Shown here: positions 1 to 7,857 of the stretch, piece after piece
How positions within the stretch are numbered: position 1 is the stretch's first letter
Layout: each line of letters starts with the position of its first letter
Assembly (NCBI GenBank): GCA_043719385.1
Contig: JAYSTY010000053.1
Span: forward strand, 1-25,826
Source: JAFDVL01 sp043719385
Lineage (GTDB): Bacteria > Acidobacteriota > Blastocatellia > RBC074
DNA length: 25,826 bases
Direction of reading: 5' to 3'
Translations under genes and position numbers: made by a program
The notes under the pieces: generated by a model
Databases searched by the model: none
Seen by the model: only the letters and a program-made list of their open reading frames with translations
Told to the model about the DNA's origin: nothing

Positions 1-590
1 TTTTCCGAAACGGCTACGGTGAAGCCTTCGTGATGATTGACGTGGAGCATGACGTGAATGTCAGAACTGCCATCGCCAACGTAGACGATGCGATCTGAGC
101 TGATCTGCAATTCGCGTTGCAGATTTTCGAGCACGGCTACCTTGCCGTATCCCGCCGGAACGCGCACGATGGATTCAATTTCCCCAGTTGTTTCGTGGTA
201 GCGCAACTTCGTCCCGAAAATATTTTCAGGTGGCACGATGCCTTCCAGCGCGGAGTGAATCACTTCTTCCGGCGCGGCAGAAATTACATAGAAAATAAAT
301 TTATAACCATTAATACCGTCCGCGAGAATTGAGGGTAATAATTCAATATTTTGTTTAAGACGAATTCTTTTACCTGTTTCATAAAGATGCTCTTTTCTGA
401 CGCGCCGAAATTCGGGATCGTGCAGCAGCAGGTAGGTCAATTCGCCTCCCTGTTGGACTAAATTATTTTGCGACATGCCGTGAACTTTTTGCTCAAAGTT
501 ATTGGCTCCGATTAATTGACTCAGCACCAGACCGGAGTCGTTAAAACTCAGCGTCTGATCGAAATCACTAGCGAATAAATATGGTTTCAT
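1..590 (-). CDS. HAD-superfamily phosphatase, PSP-like (partial, 3' end outside window)
   Basis: The reading frame starts at ATG 590-588 and is still open at the window edge, giving about 196 residues. AAGGA lies 4 bases before the start, a good ribosome binding site. HAD motifs appear in order: the nucleophile loop DFDQT (D9, D11, T13), motif II ISAAP (S104), a conserved Lys in GYGK (K150), and the acidic motif III GDGSSD (D173, D177). The long segment between motifs I and II is a C1-type cap, as in phosphoserine-phosphatase-like or MtnX-like HAD enzymes. These hydrolyse small cytosolic phosphomonoesters through a phospho-aspartate. The substrate cannot be read from the sequence. The gene points away from a 350-base spacer and has no clear functional tie to the nitrate genes on the same strand. 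Confidence 0.85.
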   Translation of the reverse strand, partial: MKPYLFASDFDQTLSFNDSGLVLSQLIGANNFEQKVHGMSQNNLVQQGGELTYLLLHDPEFRRVRKEHLYETGKRIRLKQNIELLPSILADGINGYKFIFYVISAAPEEVIHSALEGIVPPENIFGTKLRYHETTGEIESIVRVPAGYGKVAVLENLQRELQISSDRIVYVGDGSSDIHVMLHVNHHEGFTVAVSE

Positions 591-693
591 AAAATCCTTT
601 CTTGTTAATGCAAAGGGGATATTAATGGCGCAGGCTCAAGCCAGCCTTCGCAGGGTATTAAGTTTTTGTTATAAGCTGATTAAAGCACTGTGA

Positions 694-869
694 TGCCGCA
701 GAGCGGCAGAAAGATGGTAGCCAGGTGTGAAACGCCTGGAACAGGTCAGCGTAAATTCCGCGCCCTGAAGGGGTGCGCAGAAGCTCGGCGTCCCTTCAAG
801 ACGCCAATAGTTACGAATTCTGACCAGAGGCGGCGACGGTCTCCTCCCGTCTTGCCACTGGCTACCATC
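694..869. repeat. Palindrome-rich intergenic element with 12-bp inverted ends
   Basis: This lies in the spacer 591-942, which holds no convincing gene. GATGGTAGCCAG at 713-724 is exactly inverted at 858-869. Inside are nested hairpins: CCAGGTG/CGCCTGG (721-727/733-739), GGCGTC/GACGCC (787-792/800-805) and GACGG/CCGTC (835-839/847-851). A further hairpin, TGCCG/CGGCA, flanks it at 694-708. The whole could fold like a cloverleaf. This resembles a non-coding mobile or REP/MITE-like unit. A 60-codon frame at 690-872 is a by-product of the palindromes. The rest of the spacer (591-693 and 870-942) shows nothing I can name. Confidence 0.6.
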
Positions 870-942
870 TGACTGCGCCTCCAGCGCAAAGCATTTAAGT
901 TTTGAAACAGAAAGATTAGTTGATGACGGGAAATTTCTCGAA

Positions 943-1773
943 TTACGTTTTTGTCGTATTCAGTAAAATAAGAGACGAATTCGTATGATTAAGATTTATT
1001 GCTTCGATAGCCTCTAAAGTAGTTTTACGCTCAAACCACTGTAACTGTTCGCGTAACCTGACTACTTCACCGATGACGATGATGGCTGGTGAGCTAATTT
1101 CATTGGTGGCAAGCAGCTCCGGGATTTCTTGCAATGTGCAGGTATGGGTAATTTGATGCTGGTAAGTTGCTTGTTGAATGAAGGCGACAGGAGTCTGCGC
1201 TTTTCTGCCGTGCAGTAATAATTGCTCGGCAATATCCTGGATTTTTGCGACTCCCATGAAAATGACGAGAGTGTCGGAACCGTGAGCGAGATGTTGCCAT
1301 TTCAGTTGTGTTTCAGTTTTTGTCGGGTCTTCGTGTCCTGTGATGAAGGTTACCGAACTGCTGATGCCACGATGTGTGATAGGAATTCCGGCATACGCTG
1401 CGGCGGCGGCTCCAGCAGAAATTCCTGGTACGACTTCCCACGGGATACCTGCGGAAATTAAGGCTTCGGCTTCTTCTCCGCCGCGTCCGAAGATGAATGG
1501 ATCGCCACCTTTGAGCCTGACTACGATGTCGTGTTCAGTGGCTTTGGTAACGAGAATCGCGTTAATGGTTTCCTGCTTCATCGCGCATTTATGTCCCTGT
1601 TTACCGGCATAAATCAGCTCTACATCAGGCAAAGCGTTCGATAAAATTTCAGTATTAACGAGATGATCGTAGACGATGCAGCCTGCCTTTTTGATAAGGT
1701 TATACGCTTTGACCGTCAATAAATCCGGGTCTCCGGGGCCTGCGCCGACTAAATATACTTTACCGATTTTCAT
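943..1773 (-). CDS. cobA: Uroporphyrinogen-III C-methyltransferase (SUMT)
   Basis: CobA makes two SAM-dependent methyl transfers, turning uroporphyrinogen III into precorrin-2 on the way to siroheme (or cobalamin). The 276-residue protein is a single-domain SUMT. It has the N-terminal VYLVGAGPGDPDLLT motif (residues 6-20), VRLKGGDPFIFGRGGEE around 85-101, and a central VVPGISAG segment. No CysG-type N-terminal dehydrogenase/ferrochelatase domain is present, so that step must be encoded elsewhere. The start at 1773 is supported by GAGGAAAC directly upstream. It is the last gene of the nitrate block, 78 bases after the porin, with a palindromic repeat between them. The location points to siroheme supply for NirB. 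Confidence 0.93.
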   Translation of the reverse strand: MKIGKVYLVGAGPGDPDLLTVKAYNLIKKAGCIVYDHLVNTEILSNALPDVELIYAGKQGHKCAMKQETINAILVTKATEHDIVVRLKGGDPFIFGRGGEEAEALISAGIPWEVVPGISAGAAAAAYAGIPITHRGISSSVTFITGHEDPTKTETQLKWQHLAHGSDTLVIFMGVAKIQDIAEQLLLHGRKAQTPVAFIQQATYQHQITHTCTLQEIPELLATNEISSPAIIVIGEVVRLREQLQWFERKTTLEAIEAINLNHTNSSLILLNTTKT

Positions 1774-1806
1774 GTTTCCTCAAGTTGCCTCTGGGGTGAA
1801 AACCCC

Positions 1807-1845
1807 GTCGCTACGGCTCCGGGTACTGTACCGAGAGCCATAGCG
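1807..1845. repeat. Palindromic repeat, copy A (porin/cobA junction)
   Basis: Two arms face each other: 1807-1826, whose complement reads GTACCCGGAGCCGTAGCGAC, and 1828-1845, GTACCGAGAGCCATAGCG. They are near-identical inverted copies one base apart. The core matches copies B, C and D in this window. The element begins 6 bases after the porin stop codon and ends 33 bases before the cobA start in the minus-strand transcript. A hairpin here could protect the porin part of the message or reduce readthrough into cobA. No T run follows, so it is not a classic terminator. Confidence 0.75.
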
Positions 1846-1851
1846 CTGACA

Positions 1852-3414
1852 TTAAAACTTCTGCGTCAATTCAACGTAGGCAAAATGCATTTGGTTGCCC
1901 AGCGGATAGATGGCTGATTGTACTTTGCCGCGTGCTGATCCGCCAAGATAAAAGGTGACAGAGGTGCGCGGAGTGAAAGTGTAATCGGCGCTGACATCGG
2001 CGAATAATCCCAGGCTATTTTGCCCGTTGCTGGGACGCGAAGCGTATCCGAAAGTCTTTGCCTGAAATGCTCCGCCTCCGACATACCATAAATCTTTAGC
2101 GCTGGATAAGCGCAGGTAATGAAGATCAGTGCGCAGGGCTAATTTTGCCGTCGGCTTAATCATCAATTGTGCAAACATATCAGAGTTATTCATCGCATTG
2201 AAAAATGGAGTTCGCGCATAAATTCTTGGTGTCGGCAGCACCTGAAAATATGTGCCGTGTGTACCATCGGTCGCGTCTTTATCTCCCGTGCTGTAATTGT
2301 AGCCAATGCGTACCCAGGGCTTAATTTTATCCAATGTTTTCGTGCCGCCAAATTGATAGCCCGTCTCAATTACCAGCGCCGCCGAATGCTGCGTTTGATT
2401 GCCCCAACTTCCAAATTGACCGACGCCCCAGAACAAAACATCTAACTTGCCGGAGCCGGATTTGATCACGCTGATGTAATGACCTCCGACCGTTGTGACT
2501 CTGATTTTATTGGGTAAATCAGTATTTCGTAATGCTAATGCCCGGTTATCAGTTTTTACTAAACGGCGTCCATCGTGGTATTGCAGGACGAAGGCACGCG
2601 CTTCACTTTCACTGTCTTTCGATTTAAAAGATTTGGTAGTTGCCGCATAAAAAAGGTCTACATTTAATTCGTTCATCCCGCGTAACTGAAAAACTCCTTC
2701 GGTTGGACGCGCACCAAAAAAGGTAAAATTCCAGCCTTTGTTATTGTAGCCGTATTGCATCCCGTCGAAGCTGCGTCCGACGTGAGTAAATCCGAAGGTG
2801 CCGATCAGGCGTTGACTGATGTGATCGCGCTTGACAGCTAATAACGTCGGGTCTTTCGGCGCGACTTCCATTCCGTCATTGAATTCAAAACGACCGAGTT
2901 TGAGGTTGCTGTATTTCCCGATGCCTTTGAAATTCACGTAGGCTTGTTTCAGAAAAACGCTCGCGTCCTGATTGCCGTTGGCAGCAAAATAATTTGCGCC
3001 AAGTCCAAGTTGTCCAAACGGAGCCGCCGCGATTGCGGTCTTGGGTAAATTAGCTACAAAAGGAGCTTCGGCTTCGACCATCCATTCATAATTTTCTTTC
3101 TGCTGGCTCAACCCAACACGTAACGTTCCGGCGCCAAACGTGTAGCTGCCATCGCCTGCCGTTGCCGGGGTGTCGAACCAATCCCAATTTTCCGCGCGCA
3201 CGCGTAAGCTTCCTGAAACTACGACCTGTCCGATTTTGATCGGAGCGGGTGCAGGCGGAGGCTTTGGCGCCGCTGCTTTTGGTGTTGGCGTTGGCGAGGG
3301 ACTCGCAAGCGCTGCTGCCGCCGCTGGCTTTGGCTCCTGCTGGGCTAACAGGCTGAGATTTAAAATGAGTATAAAAAGAAGGAAGAAAGTGATTTTTAGG
3401 GAACTGTTTTTCAT
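1852..3414 (-). CDS. Outer-membrane beta-barrel porin (alginate-export-like), probable nitrate porin
   Basis: The 520-residue protein begins with a signal peptide: a Lys near the start, a Phe/Leu-rich core at about 8-22, and a likely cut after LLAQ. An Ala/Pro-rich linker follows (about 26-62, repeated PTP, PAP and PPP units). The rest is rich in alternating polar and aromatic stretches such as GYNNKGWNFTFFGARP, and the chain ends in Phe (ELTQKF), the usual C-terminal sorting signal for barrel assembly. It resembles alginate-export/OprD-like porins. Its place between the nitrate ATPase and cobA suggests it passes nitrate across the outer membrane; this is inference. No clear ribosome site precedes ATG 3414-3412. 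Confidence 0.8.
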   Translation of the reverse strand: MKNSSLKITFFLLFILILNLSLLAQQEPKPAAAAALASPSPTPTPKAAAPKPPPAPAPIKIGQVVVSGSLRVRAENWDWFDTPATAGDGSYTFGAGTLRVGLSQQKENYEWMVEAEAPFVANLPKTAIAAAPFGQLGLGANYFAANGNQDASVFLKQAYVNFKGIGKYSNLKLGRFEFNDGMEVAPKDPTLLAVKRDHISQRLIGTFGFTHVGRSFDGMQYGYNNKGWNFTFFGARPTEGVFQLRGMNELNVDLFYAATTKSFKSKDSESEARAFVLQYHDGRRLVKTDNRALALRNTDLPNKIRVTTVGGHYISVIKSGSGKLDVLFWGVGQFGSWGNQTQHSAALVIETGYQFGGTKTLDKIKPWVRIGYNYSTGDKDATDGTHGTYFQVLPTPRIYARTPFFNAMNNSDMFAQLMIKPTAKLALRTDLHYLRLSSAKDLWYVGGGAFQAKTFGYASRPSNGQNSLGLFADVSADYTFTPRTSVTFYLGGSARGKVQSAIYPLGNQMHFAYVELTQKF

Positions 3415-3460
3415 GATTCGTTAATTCAAAAAATTCAATTTGGGGTAAAGCTACCGCTAA

Positions 3461-3477
3461 GCCCATAAAATATGGGC
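3461..3477 (-). promoter_or_regulatory. Short hairpin in the leader before the porin gene
   Basis: GCCCATA-AAA-TATGGGC is a perfect 7-bp stem with a 3-base loop in the 108-base gap between the ATPase stop and the porin start, 47 bases before the porin ATG. It has no following T run on the minus strand, so it is not a standard terminator. It may mark mRNA processing or porin-specific control. I found no convincing promoter in the gap. Confidence 0.4.
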
Positions 3478-3522
3478 GAAATGGATAGCAATGTGATTGT
3501 GAATTGAAACCGTTACAAGGCT

Positions 3523-4356
3523 TTATGCCGCAGCTTTTTTGTGGACGGCAAAAGCGTCCATCAGCAGGTACAGCAAGCGATTATGGACTTCGACATATTC
3601 TTTTAGCTGAACGATTTCTCGTTTGTTTCGGGGGCGAGGGATTGGAACATCAATAATTTCTCCAATAGTGGCTTCGGGGCCGTTCGTCATGACGACGACA
3701 CGATCTGAAAGGAAGATGGCTTCTTCAACGTCGTGGGTGACGATGATGACAGTATCAGTTTGATTATCAAGGCTGAGCATCGTGACTAATTCTTCGTGCA
3801 GTGAAGATTTCGTCAACGCGTCGAGCGCTCCGAAAGGTTCATCAAGCAATAAGACTTCAGGGTGAATTGCAAAGGCGCGAGCAATAGCGACGCGCTGTTT
3901 CATCCCGCCGGAAATCTGCGCAGGTTTTTTATCACGGTGTTCCCAGAGATTCACTTTCTTGAGAAAAGATTCAACTAATTCAGCCTTTTCCTGTTTGGTT
4001 TTGTTCGTGACGACGGAATCTACAGCTTCAAAAATATTTGAGTACACAGAGAGCCACGGCAGCAAAGAATAATTTTGAAAGACGATACCGCGATCAGGAC
4101 CAGGAGCATCTATCGTCACGCCGCCTAAAATAATTTCGCCGGATGATGGTTTGATGAGTCCGCCAATCGCGTTGAGGATCGTAGATTTTCCGCATCCCGA
4201 ATGACCGATGAAGGAAATCACTTCGCCGCGTTTGATCGTCAAATTGATATTTTTGACGGCAGTGAATTTTCCTTTTTTCGTATCAAAACTAATCGTCAAA
4301 TCTTTGACTTGCAAATATTGCGACGAGTGAATTGGTGAAATATTTTTTGGTGTCAT
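3523..4356 (-). CDS. nrtD: Nitrate ABC transporter ATP-binding protein (NrtD type)
   Basis: This is the cytoplasmic ATPase of the NrtABC(D)/SsuB/TauB importer family. It has Walker A GHSGCGKST, the signature ISGGMKQRVAIARA, Walker B VLLLDEPFGALDA and the switch His in IIVTHDVEEA. At about 277 residues it is the short form, lacking the NrtA-like C-terminal domain of cyanobacterial NrtC. The frame is open up to a TTG at 4368, but GGAG at 4366-4363 overlaps that region and fits ATG 4356 (6-base spacing) or ATG 4359 (3-base). I chose 4356. It follows the permease by 27 bases. Nitrate versus nitrite, cyanate or sulfonate is decided by context, not by this protein. Confidence 0.88.
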   Translation of the reverse strand: MTPKNISPIHSSQYLQVKDLTISFDTKKGKFTAVKNINLTIKRGEVISFIGHSGCGKSTILNAIGGLIKPSSGEIILGGVTIDAPGPDRGIVFQNYSLLPWLSVYSNIFEAVDSVVTNKTKQEKAELVESFLKKVNLWEHRDKKPAQISGGMKQRVAIARAFAIHPEVLLLDEPFGALDALTKSSLHEELVTMLSLDNQTDTVIIVTHDVEEAIFLSDRVVVMTNGPEATIGEIIDVPIPRPRNKREIVQLKEYVEVHNRLLYLLMDAFAVHKKAAA

Positions 4357-4383
4357 CATGATCTCCAATTTTGGCTTTAAGCT

Positions 4384-5232
4384 TTAGGCGTACGAAAATT
4401 TCTTGGCAATCATATCGAAGCCGCGATCAAGTAATAATCCAACGGTTCCAATTAAAATAATGGCGGACATTACTTTTTCGAGACTACCTCCGTTGTAGCT
4501 GTCCCAGACGAAAAATCCGATGCCAATGCCGCCGGACATCATTTCTCCAGCCACGATGACCAACCACGCAACCCCCATACTTAGGCGCAAGCCTGTCAAA
4601 ATGTGGGGCATCGAAAACGGTAATAAAATTCGCGTGAAATAACGCCATTTTGAAAATGCAAAAGCACGTGCGACGTTGCGATGATCGTCAGGAATTGAAG
4701 CGACTCCGAACGCAGTGTTGATAACCGTCGGCCACAGTGAAGTGATGAAAATCATAAAAATCGTAGCATTTCCGGCATTTTTGAAAATTACCAACCCAAT
4801 CGGAAACCACGCCAGCGGTGACACGGGTCGCAGTAATTGAACTAAAGGGTAGAAAAGTTTTTTGCAGATTTCACTTGCGCCGATTAAGACTCCCGTTGGG
4901 ATTGCAACGACAGAGCCGAGAGCGAAGCCAATAAAGACACGGATAATCGAACTATAAATTTGTAATCCAATCCCTTTGTCATTGGGGCCGTTGTCATAAA
5001 ACGGGTGACTGACGAGTTGCCATAAAGTTTTCATCGTCGCAATAGGACTTGGCAAAGCGTTAGAGGTCATCGCGCTGATCAATCCCCAAATCGCCATCAG
5101 GATGCCGCAACCGGCTAACGTCCAAAGCGAAGATTTGATGAATTCCAAGCTTGCCTGAGTGATCACGCTGCCATTAAATTTTGTTTTATTTGGCTGCGAC
5201 CACTGTGTTTCAATTACTGCTTCGTCTTTCAT
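4384..5232 (-). CDS. nrtB: Nitrate ABC transporter permease
   Basis: This is the inner-membrane permease of the nitrate importer, BPD_transp_1 family, 282 residues. After a polar N-terminus, hydrophobic helices begin near residue 35 (LWTLAGCGILMAIWGLI) and continue to the C-terminus, about six in all. The EAA-type loop that docks the ATPase is seen as DDHRNVARAFAFSKWRYFTRILLPFSMP around 180-207. LRPVSPLAWFPIGLVIF is typical of the NrtB/SsuC/TauC group. AAGGA stands 6 bases before ATG 5232. It sits 61 bases after nrtA, with a strong hairpin in the gap, and 27 bases before the ATPase gene. Confidence 0.9.
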   Translation of the reverse strand: MKDEAVIETQWSQPNKTKFNGSVITQASLEFIKSSLWTLAGCGILMAIWGLISAMTSNALPSPIATMKTLWQLVSHPFYDNGPNDKGIGLQIYSSIIRVFIGFALGSVVAIPTGVLIGASEICKKLFYPLVQLLRPVSPLAWFPIGLVIFKNAGNATIFMIFITSLWPTVINTAFGVASIPDDHRNVARAFAFSKWRYFTRILLPFSMPHILTGLRLSMGVAWLVIVAGEMMSGGIGIGFFVWDSYNGGSLEKVMSAIILIGTVGLLLDRGFDMIAKKFSYA

Positions 5233-5250
5233 TTTTAATCCTTCAAATAG

Positions 5251-5283
5251 GCGTCACGCTTGTCTGGTAAGCAAGCGTGACGC
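5251..5283 (-). promoter_or_regulatory. Strong intercistronic hairpin between nrtA and nrtB
   Basis: GCGTCACGCTTG at 5251-5262 pairs perfectly with CAAGCGTGACGC at 5272-5283 around a 9-base loop. It begins 10 bases after the nrtA stop in the minus-strand message and ends 18 bases before the nrtB start, upstream of its ribosome site. No T run follows. Hairpins placed just after binding-protein genes often stabilise the upstream message or partly stop transcription, so that binding protein outnumbers permease. That role is inferred. Confidence 0.65.
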
Positions 5284-5293
5284 TGGCTTTAAC

Positions 5294-6550
5294 TTAGGCT
5301 TTCGTCCCAGCAGCTTTGCTGGTGACGGGGTTGTTCGGATCAAAGGTTGATTTATCCAGATCAATGGTGAAGGGCTTCATGTCATCGTCTGGAATTGCGA
5401 CGTTCATTGATTTGGCAACTTCTGTGTAAAGGTCTTGCATCATCAAAGTGTCCGCGACTTTTTTGTAATCAGGCGCAGTCGGCAAATATCCGAAGCGAAC
5501 GTATTGCGCCATAAACCAAATCGCATGCGCTTTGCGCGGGAAGTTCGTTGCTCCGCCACGTGAGAACATCATGTAATCGTCGGTGTAATCGTGCGTTTGA
5601 TTGCAGCCTAAATCGTATTTGCCGAGTAAGCGCGCTTCGATCACTTCAGGCGGAGCGTTGACGTAGGATTGCTTGCCGATTACTCCGGCGGCCTGCTTAC
5701 GATTTTCTGGTTTATCCAACCATGCTGAGGCTTCCAAAATTGCTGACATGATTTTTTTCAATTCTTCGCGTTTAGTTTCGCTGAATTGTTTGTTCACGAC
5801 CAGGGCTTTTTCTGGATGATTTTTCCAAATGTCCTGTGAAGCAATTTCTGTCGTGCCGATGCCATCTTTGACTGCGACCCCGTTCCAGGGTTCGCCGACG
5901 GAGAAGCCGTCCATATTTCCGGCTTTCATGTTGGCGACCATTTGCGGCGGCGGAATGACTTTGATACCGACAGCTTTGGAATCTTTACTCGCGTCTACGC
6001 CAGCGGCAGCCAGCCAGTAGCGCAACCATAAATCGTGTGTTCCACCGGGAAACGTCATCGCAAACGAGACAGGTTTTTTCTTCGCCATCGCTTCAATTGC
6101 GGCTTTGACTTTGCCTGTTTCTTTGTATTTCACCTGCTCGCAAAAATCCTTGGAAAGCGTAATCGCTTGCCCGTTATTATTGAGGATCATGGCGATTTTC
6201 ATTTCCTGTCCTGCGGTTCCGCCAATTCCGGTGTAAACCGAAAAAGGCATTCCGAACAGGCAATGCGCTGCGCTTAATTCTCCTGTCAAAACCTTATCGC
6301 GGATCGCTGCCCACGACGCTTCCTTGGAAACTTCCACATCTACTCCGTACTTTTTATACAACCCAAGTTCGTGAGCCATGACGACAGAAGCACAATCCGT
6401 CAGCGGAATAAATCCGATCTTGATTTTGTTAGTGGTCGCAGTTGTCGTCGCGCCTGTGCCTTTCGACGCGCAACCATTGAATCCGAGGGAAGCAATTGAG
6501 GCGGCACCGCTTGCTATAATTGCGTTTTGTATAAATGTTCGACGTTTCAT
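5294..6550 (-). CDS. nrtA: Nitrate ABC transporter substrate-binding protein, Tat-type lipoprotein
   Basis: NrtA/CmpA-family periplasmic binding protein, 418 residues. The N-terminus carries a twin-arginine motif (RRTFIQ, residues 3-8), a hydrophobic stretch, and a lipobox-like LGFNGC ending at Cys27, so it is probably exported folded and lipid-anchored. The mature part shows family features such as KIGFIPLTDCASVVMAHELGL, FPGGTHDLWLRYWLAAAG and MDGFSVGEPWN. The start is fixed by the Tat motif, although the best ribosome site (AAGGAG) lies an unusually long 13 bases upstream. It follows hemD by 24 bases. Nitrate is favoured over bicarbonate because of the neighbouring nas and nir genes. Confidence 0.92.
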   Translation of the reverse strand: MKRRTFIQNAIIASGAASIASLGFNGCASKGTGATTTATTNKIKIGFIPLTDCASVVMAHELGLYKKYGVDVEVSKEASWAAIRDKVLTGELSAAHCLFGMPFSVYTGIGGTAGQEMKIAMILNNNGQAITLSKDFCEQVKYKETGKVKAAIEAMAKKKPVSFAMTFPGGTHDLWLRYWLAAAGVDASKDSKAVGIKVIPPPQMVANMKAGNMDGFSVGEPWNGVAVKDGIGTTEIASQDIWKNHPEKALVVNKQFSETKREELKKIMSAILEASAWLDKPENRKQAAGVIGKQSYVNAPPEVIEARLLGKYDLGCNQTHDYTDDYMMFSRGGATNFPRKAHAIWFMAQYVRFGYLPTAPDYKKVADTLMMQDLYTEVAKSMNVAIPDDDMKPFTIDLDKSTFDPNNPVTSKAAGTKA

Positions 6551-6574
6551 CAGTGGGTAATTTCTCCTTAAAAT

Positions 6575-7384
6575 TTATCCGAGGTATTTCACTAATTCGA
6601 TTACCATCGGTCCCATTTTGGGATGTTCAGGCTCGATTTTGGGGGTAACTCCGAGTTGTAATAAAGCCGCTGTGCAAGTCGGCCCGATAGATGCGACGAC
6701 GGTTTTGTGATTCAACGAATCCAGCAATTCGTTATCGCGTCCGAGATTTTTTGCTACTTGAAATAAGTGCCGTGCTTGAATCTGACTGGTGAACGCAACG
6801 GCATCAATTTTGCTTTGATTTAATTCATCAATCAGATTTTTTAGCGGCTCCAGATTTTCGGGAAGCTGCCATTCGTATAAACAAAGCTCCAGTAATTTTG
6901 CGCCGCACGCTTCCAGTGAATTGGCAAGCTCAGCATTTCGTTCGCCATAATGAAGGACAGCAACACCCTGATTTTGCAGGTCTAAATCGCTCATCACGGA
7001 AATTAAGTCAGTCGTCGTATAAGGTTCACCCGCATTCAGGGTTGGTTTGACGCCGTTGCGTGAAAGTACTGCCAACGGTTTTGGCCCGCGACAAATCGTC
7101 GTGATTTTTCGCAACGCTTCCAGCAGTTCAGCTTTTCTTTCCAGCTTTTCTGCTTCGGTAATTAAGCCTGCGACGGCGACGCCAGTTTGGAAAACGACGA
7201 ATTTAATTTCGCCAGATTGCAAATAATTCAGGAACGTCTCAACTTCGTTAGTCGCGTCAATCAAGACTTCGCGTAACGCTGGAGCGTTGATTGGTTCGCC
7301 GCCGTGTCGTTTGACTAAATTTGCTAATTCGCTGCTCATCCGTGCTTCCAGTAAGGCAATTTTTTTGCCAGTTAATTCGCTCAT
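6575..7384 (-). CDS. hemD: Uroporphyrinogen-III synthase family protein
   Basis: HemD-type two-domain protein, 269 residues, which closes and rearranges hydroxymethylbilane into uroporphyrinogen III, the substrate of CobA. Typical features are the N-terminal LTGKKIALLEAR strand, FVVFQTGVAVAGL (about 62-74), the CRGPKPLAVLSRNG hinge (about 98-111), DAVAFTSQIQARHLF, and VVASIGPTCTAALLQLGVTP near the end. AAGGA lies 7 bases before ATG 7384. It sits between nirD and nrtA in the nitrate operon. Such operon-linked UroS proteins may be dedicated siroheme enzymes or, in some actinobacteria, regulatory proteins fused to DNA-binding domains; no DNA-binding domain is seen here. Confidence 0.85.
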   Translation of the reverse strand: MSELTGKKIALLEARMSSELANLVKRHGGEPINAPALREVLIDATNEVETFLNYLQSGEIKFVVFQTGVAVAGLITEAEKLERKAELLEALRKITTICRGPKPLAVLSRNGVKPTLNAGEPYTTTDLISVMSDLDLQNQGVAVLHYGERNAELANSLEACGAKLLELCLYEWQLPENLEPLKNLIDELNQSKIDAVAFTSQIQARHLFQVAKNLGRDNELLDSLNHKTVVASIGPTCTAALLQLGVTPKIEPEHPKMGPMVIELVKYLG

Positions 7385-7404
7385 TGTTGGTCCTTCGTTC
7401 GGTT

Positions 7405-7466
7405 CAGTACCGCGAGCCGTAGCGAGTGGGTGTTAATTCACCCCGACGCTACCGCTGTGGGTACTG
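7405..7466. repeat. Palindromic repeat, copy B, overlapping the 3' end of nirD
   Basis: Two 28-base arms (7405-7432 and 7439-7466) form an imperfect inverted repeat around a 6-base loop, TTAATT. Both outer ends read CAGTACC when taken inward, and both cores resemble AGC-GTAGCG. The nirD stop codon falls in the loop, and the right arm encodes roughly the last ten residues of NirD. The left arm occupies most of the nirD-hemD gap. It is the same family as copies A, C and D. No T run follows. Confidence 0.85.
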
Positions 7467-7813
7467 ACATTTGATGACCAATGTAAAAGAATTTCTCCTG
7501 ATTCGCTAATTTCTACCTGATAAGTTTTTAGGGATTCGCAATCATTACCAATCGGCTTGCCAGTCGCCAATTCAAATTTAAATGCATGCATCGGACAGAT
7601 GATTTTGCCGTCGCCTGTCAAACCGTCAGCCAATGCACCTTCGCGGTGTGGACATTTTGCCTGTAACCCAAAGATTTCATTTTTACGCGTACGAAAAACT
7701 ACGATCTCTTCATCGCCAATTTGAAATTCACGACCTTCACCGTGAGGGATCCGCTCGATGTGTCCGAGGTTGATGATCAGCCCTGTCATTTCTGTTGTCG
7801 TTTGTAGTTGCAT
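7433..7813 (-). CDS. nirD: Nitrite reductase (NADH) small subunit, Rieske type
   Basis: NirD partners NirB in assimilatory nitrite reduction to ammonium in the cytoplasm. The 126-residue protein has a Rieske-type fold with both cluster motifs: CPH (C54, H56) and CPMH (C73, H76), separated as expected for a [2Fe-2S] centre. Some proteobacterial NirD proteins lack these ligands; this one keeps them. The start at 7813 lacks a clear ribosome site, and Met9 (7789) is an alternative. The C-terminal tail from about S117 to N126 (STHSGSVGVN) is encoded by the arm of palindromic repeat B, so it is a foreign extension beyond the usual end near the LLHW strand. Confidence 0.92.
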   Translation of the reverse strand: MQLQTTTEMTGLIINLGHIERIPHGEGREFQIGDEEIVVFRTRKNEIFGLQAKCPHREGALADGLTGDGKIICPMHAFKFELATGKPIGNDCESLKTYQVEISESGEILLHWSSNVSTHSGSVGVN

Positions 7814-7857
7814 AAATTATTTGTTGACGTGCACTTCTTAACAGTCGGGCTTCTGCC

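Noticed and set aside
600..690. Sigma-54-like TGGCTTGAGCCTGC upstream of the HAD gene
   Set aside because: Only 9 bases separate GG and GC, not 10, so it does not fit the promoter type.
690..872. 60-codon open frame in the left spacer
   Set aside because: It coincides with a palindrome-rich element, has no ribosome site, and its protein has an irregular Arg/Pro-rich composition with no known domain.
3086..3466. 126-codon frame overlapping the porin N-terminus
   Set aside because: It is a different frame of the porin gene, Ala/Ser-rich from its Ala/Pro codons, with no domain or signal; the porin frame has a signal peptide and a barrel.
3449..3475. Possible sigma-54 site upstream of the porin gene
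   Set aside because: A GG-N10-GC spacing can be found on the minus strand, but the -12 part reads TAGC and the -24 part lacks TGGCA; it overlaps the GCCCATA hairpin.
4357..4368. TTG start for the nitrate ATPase gene
   Set aside because: The TTG overlaps GGAG, which is better explained as the ribosome site for ATG 4356 or 4359.
7439..7466. Repeat B as a transcription terminator inside the operon
   Set aside because: The stem is imperfect, has no T run on either strand, and downstream genes (hemD, nrtA) have no visible promoter.
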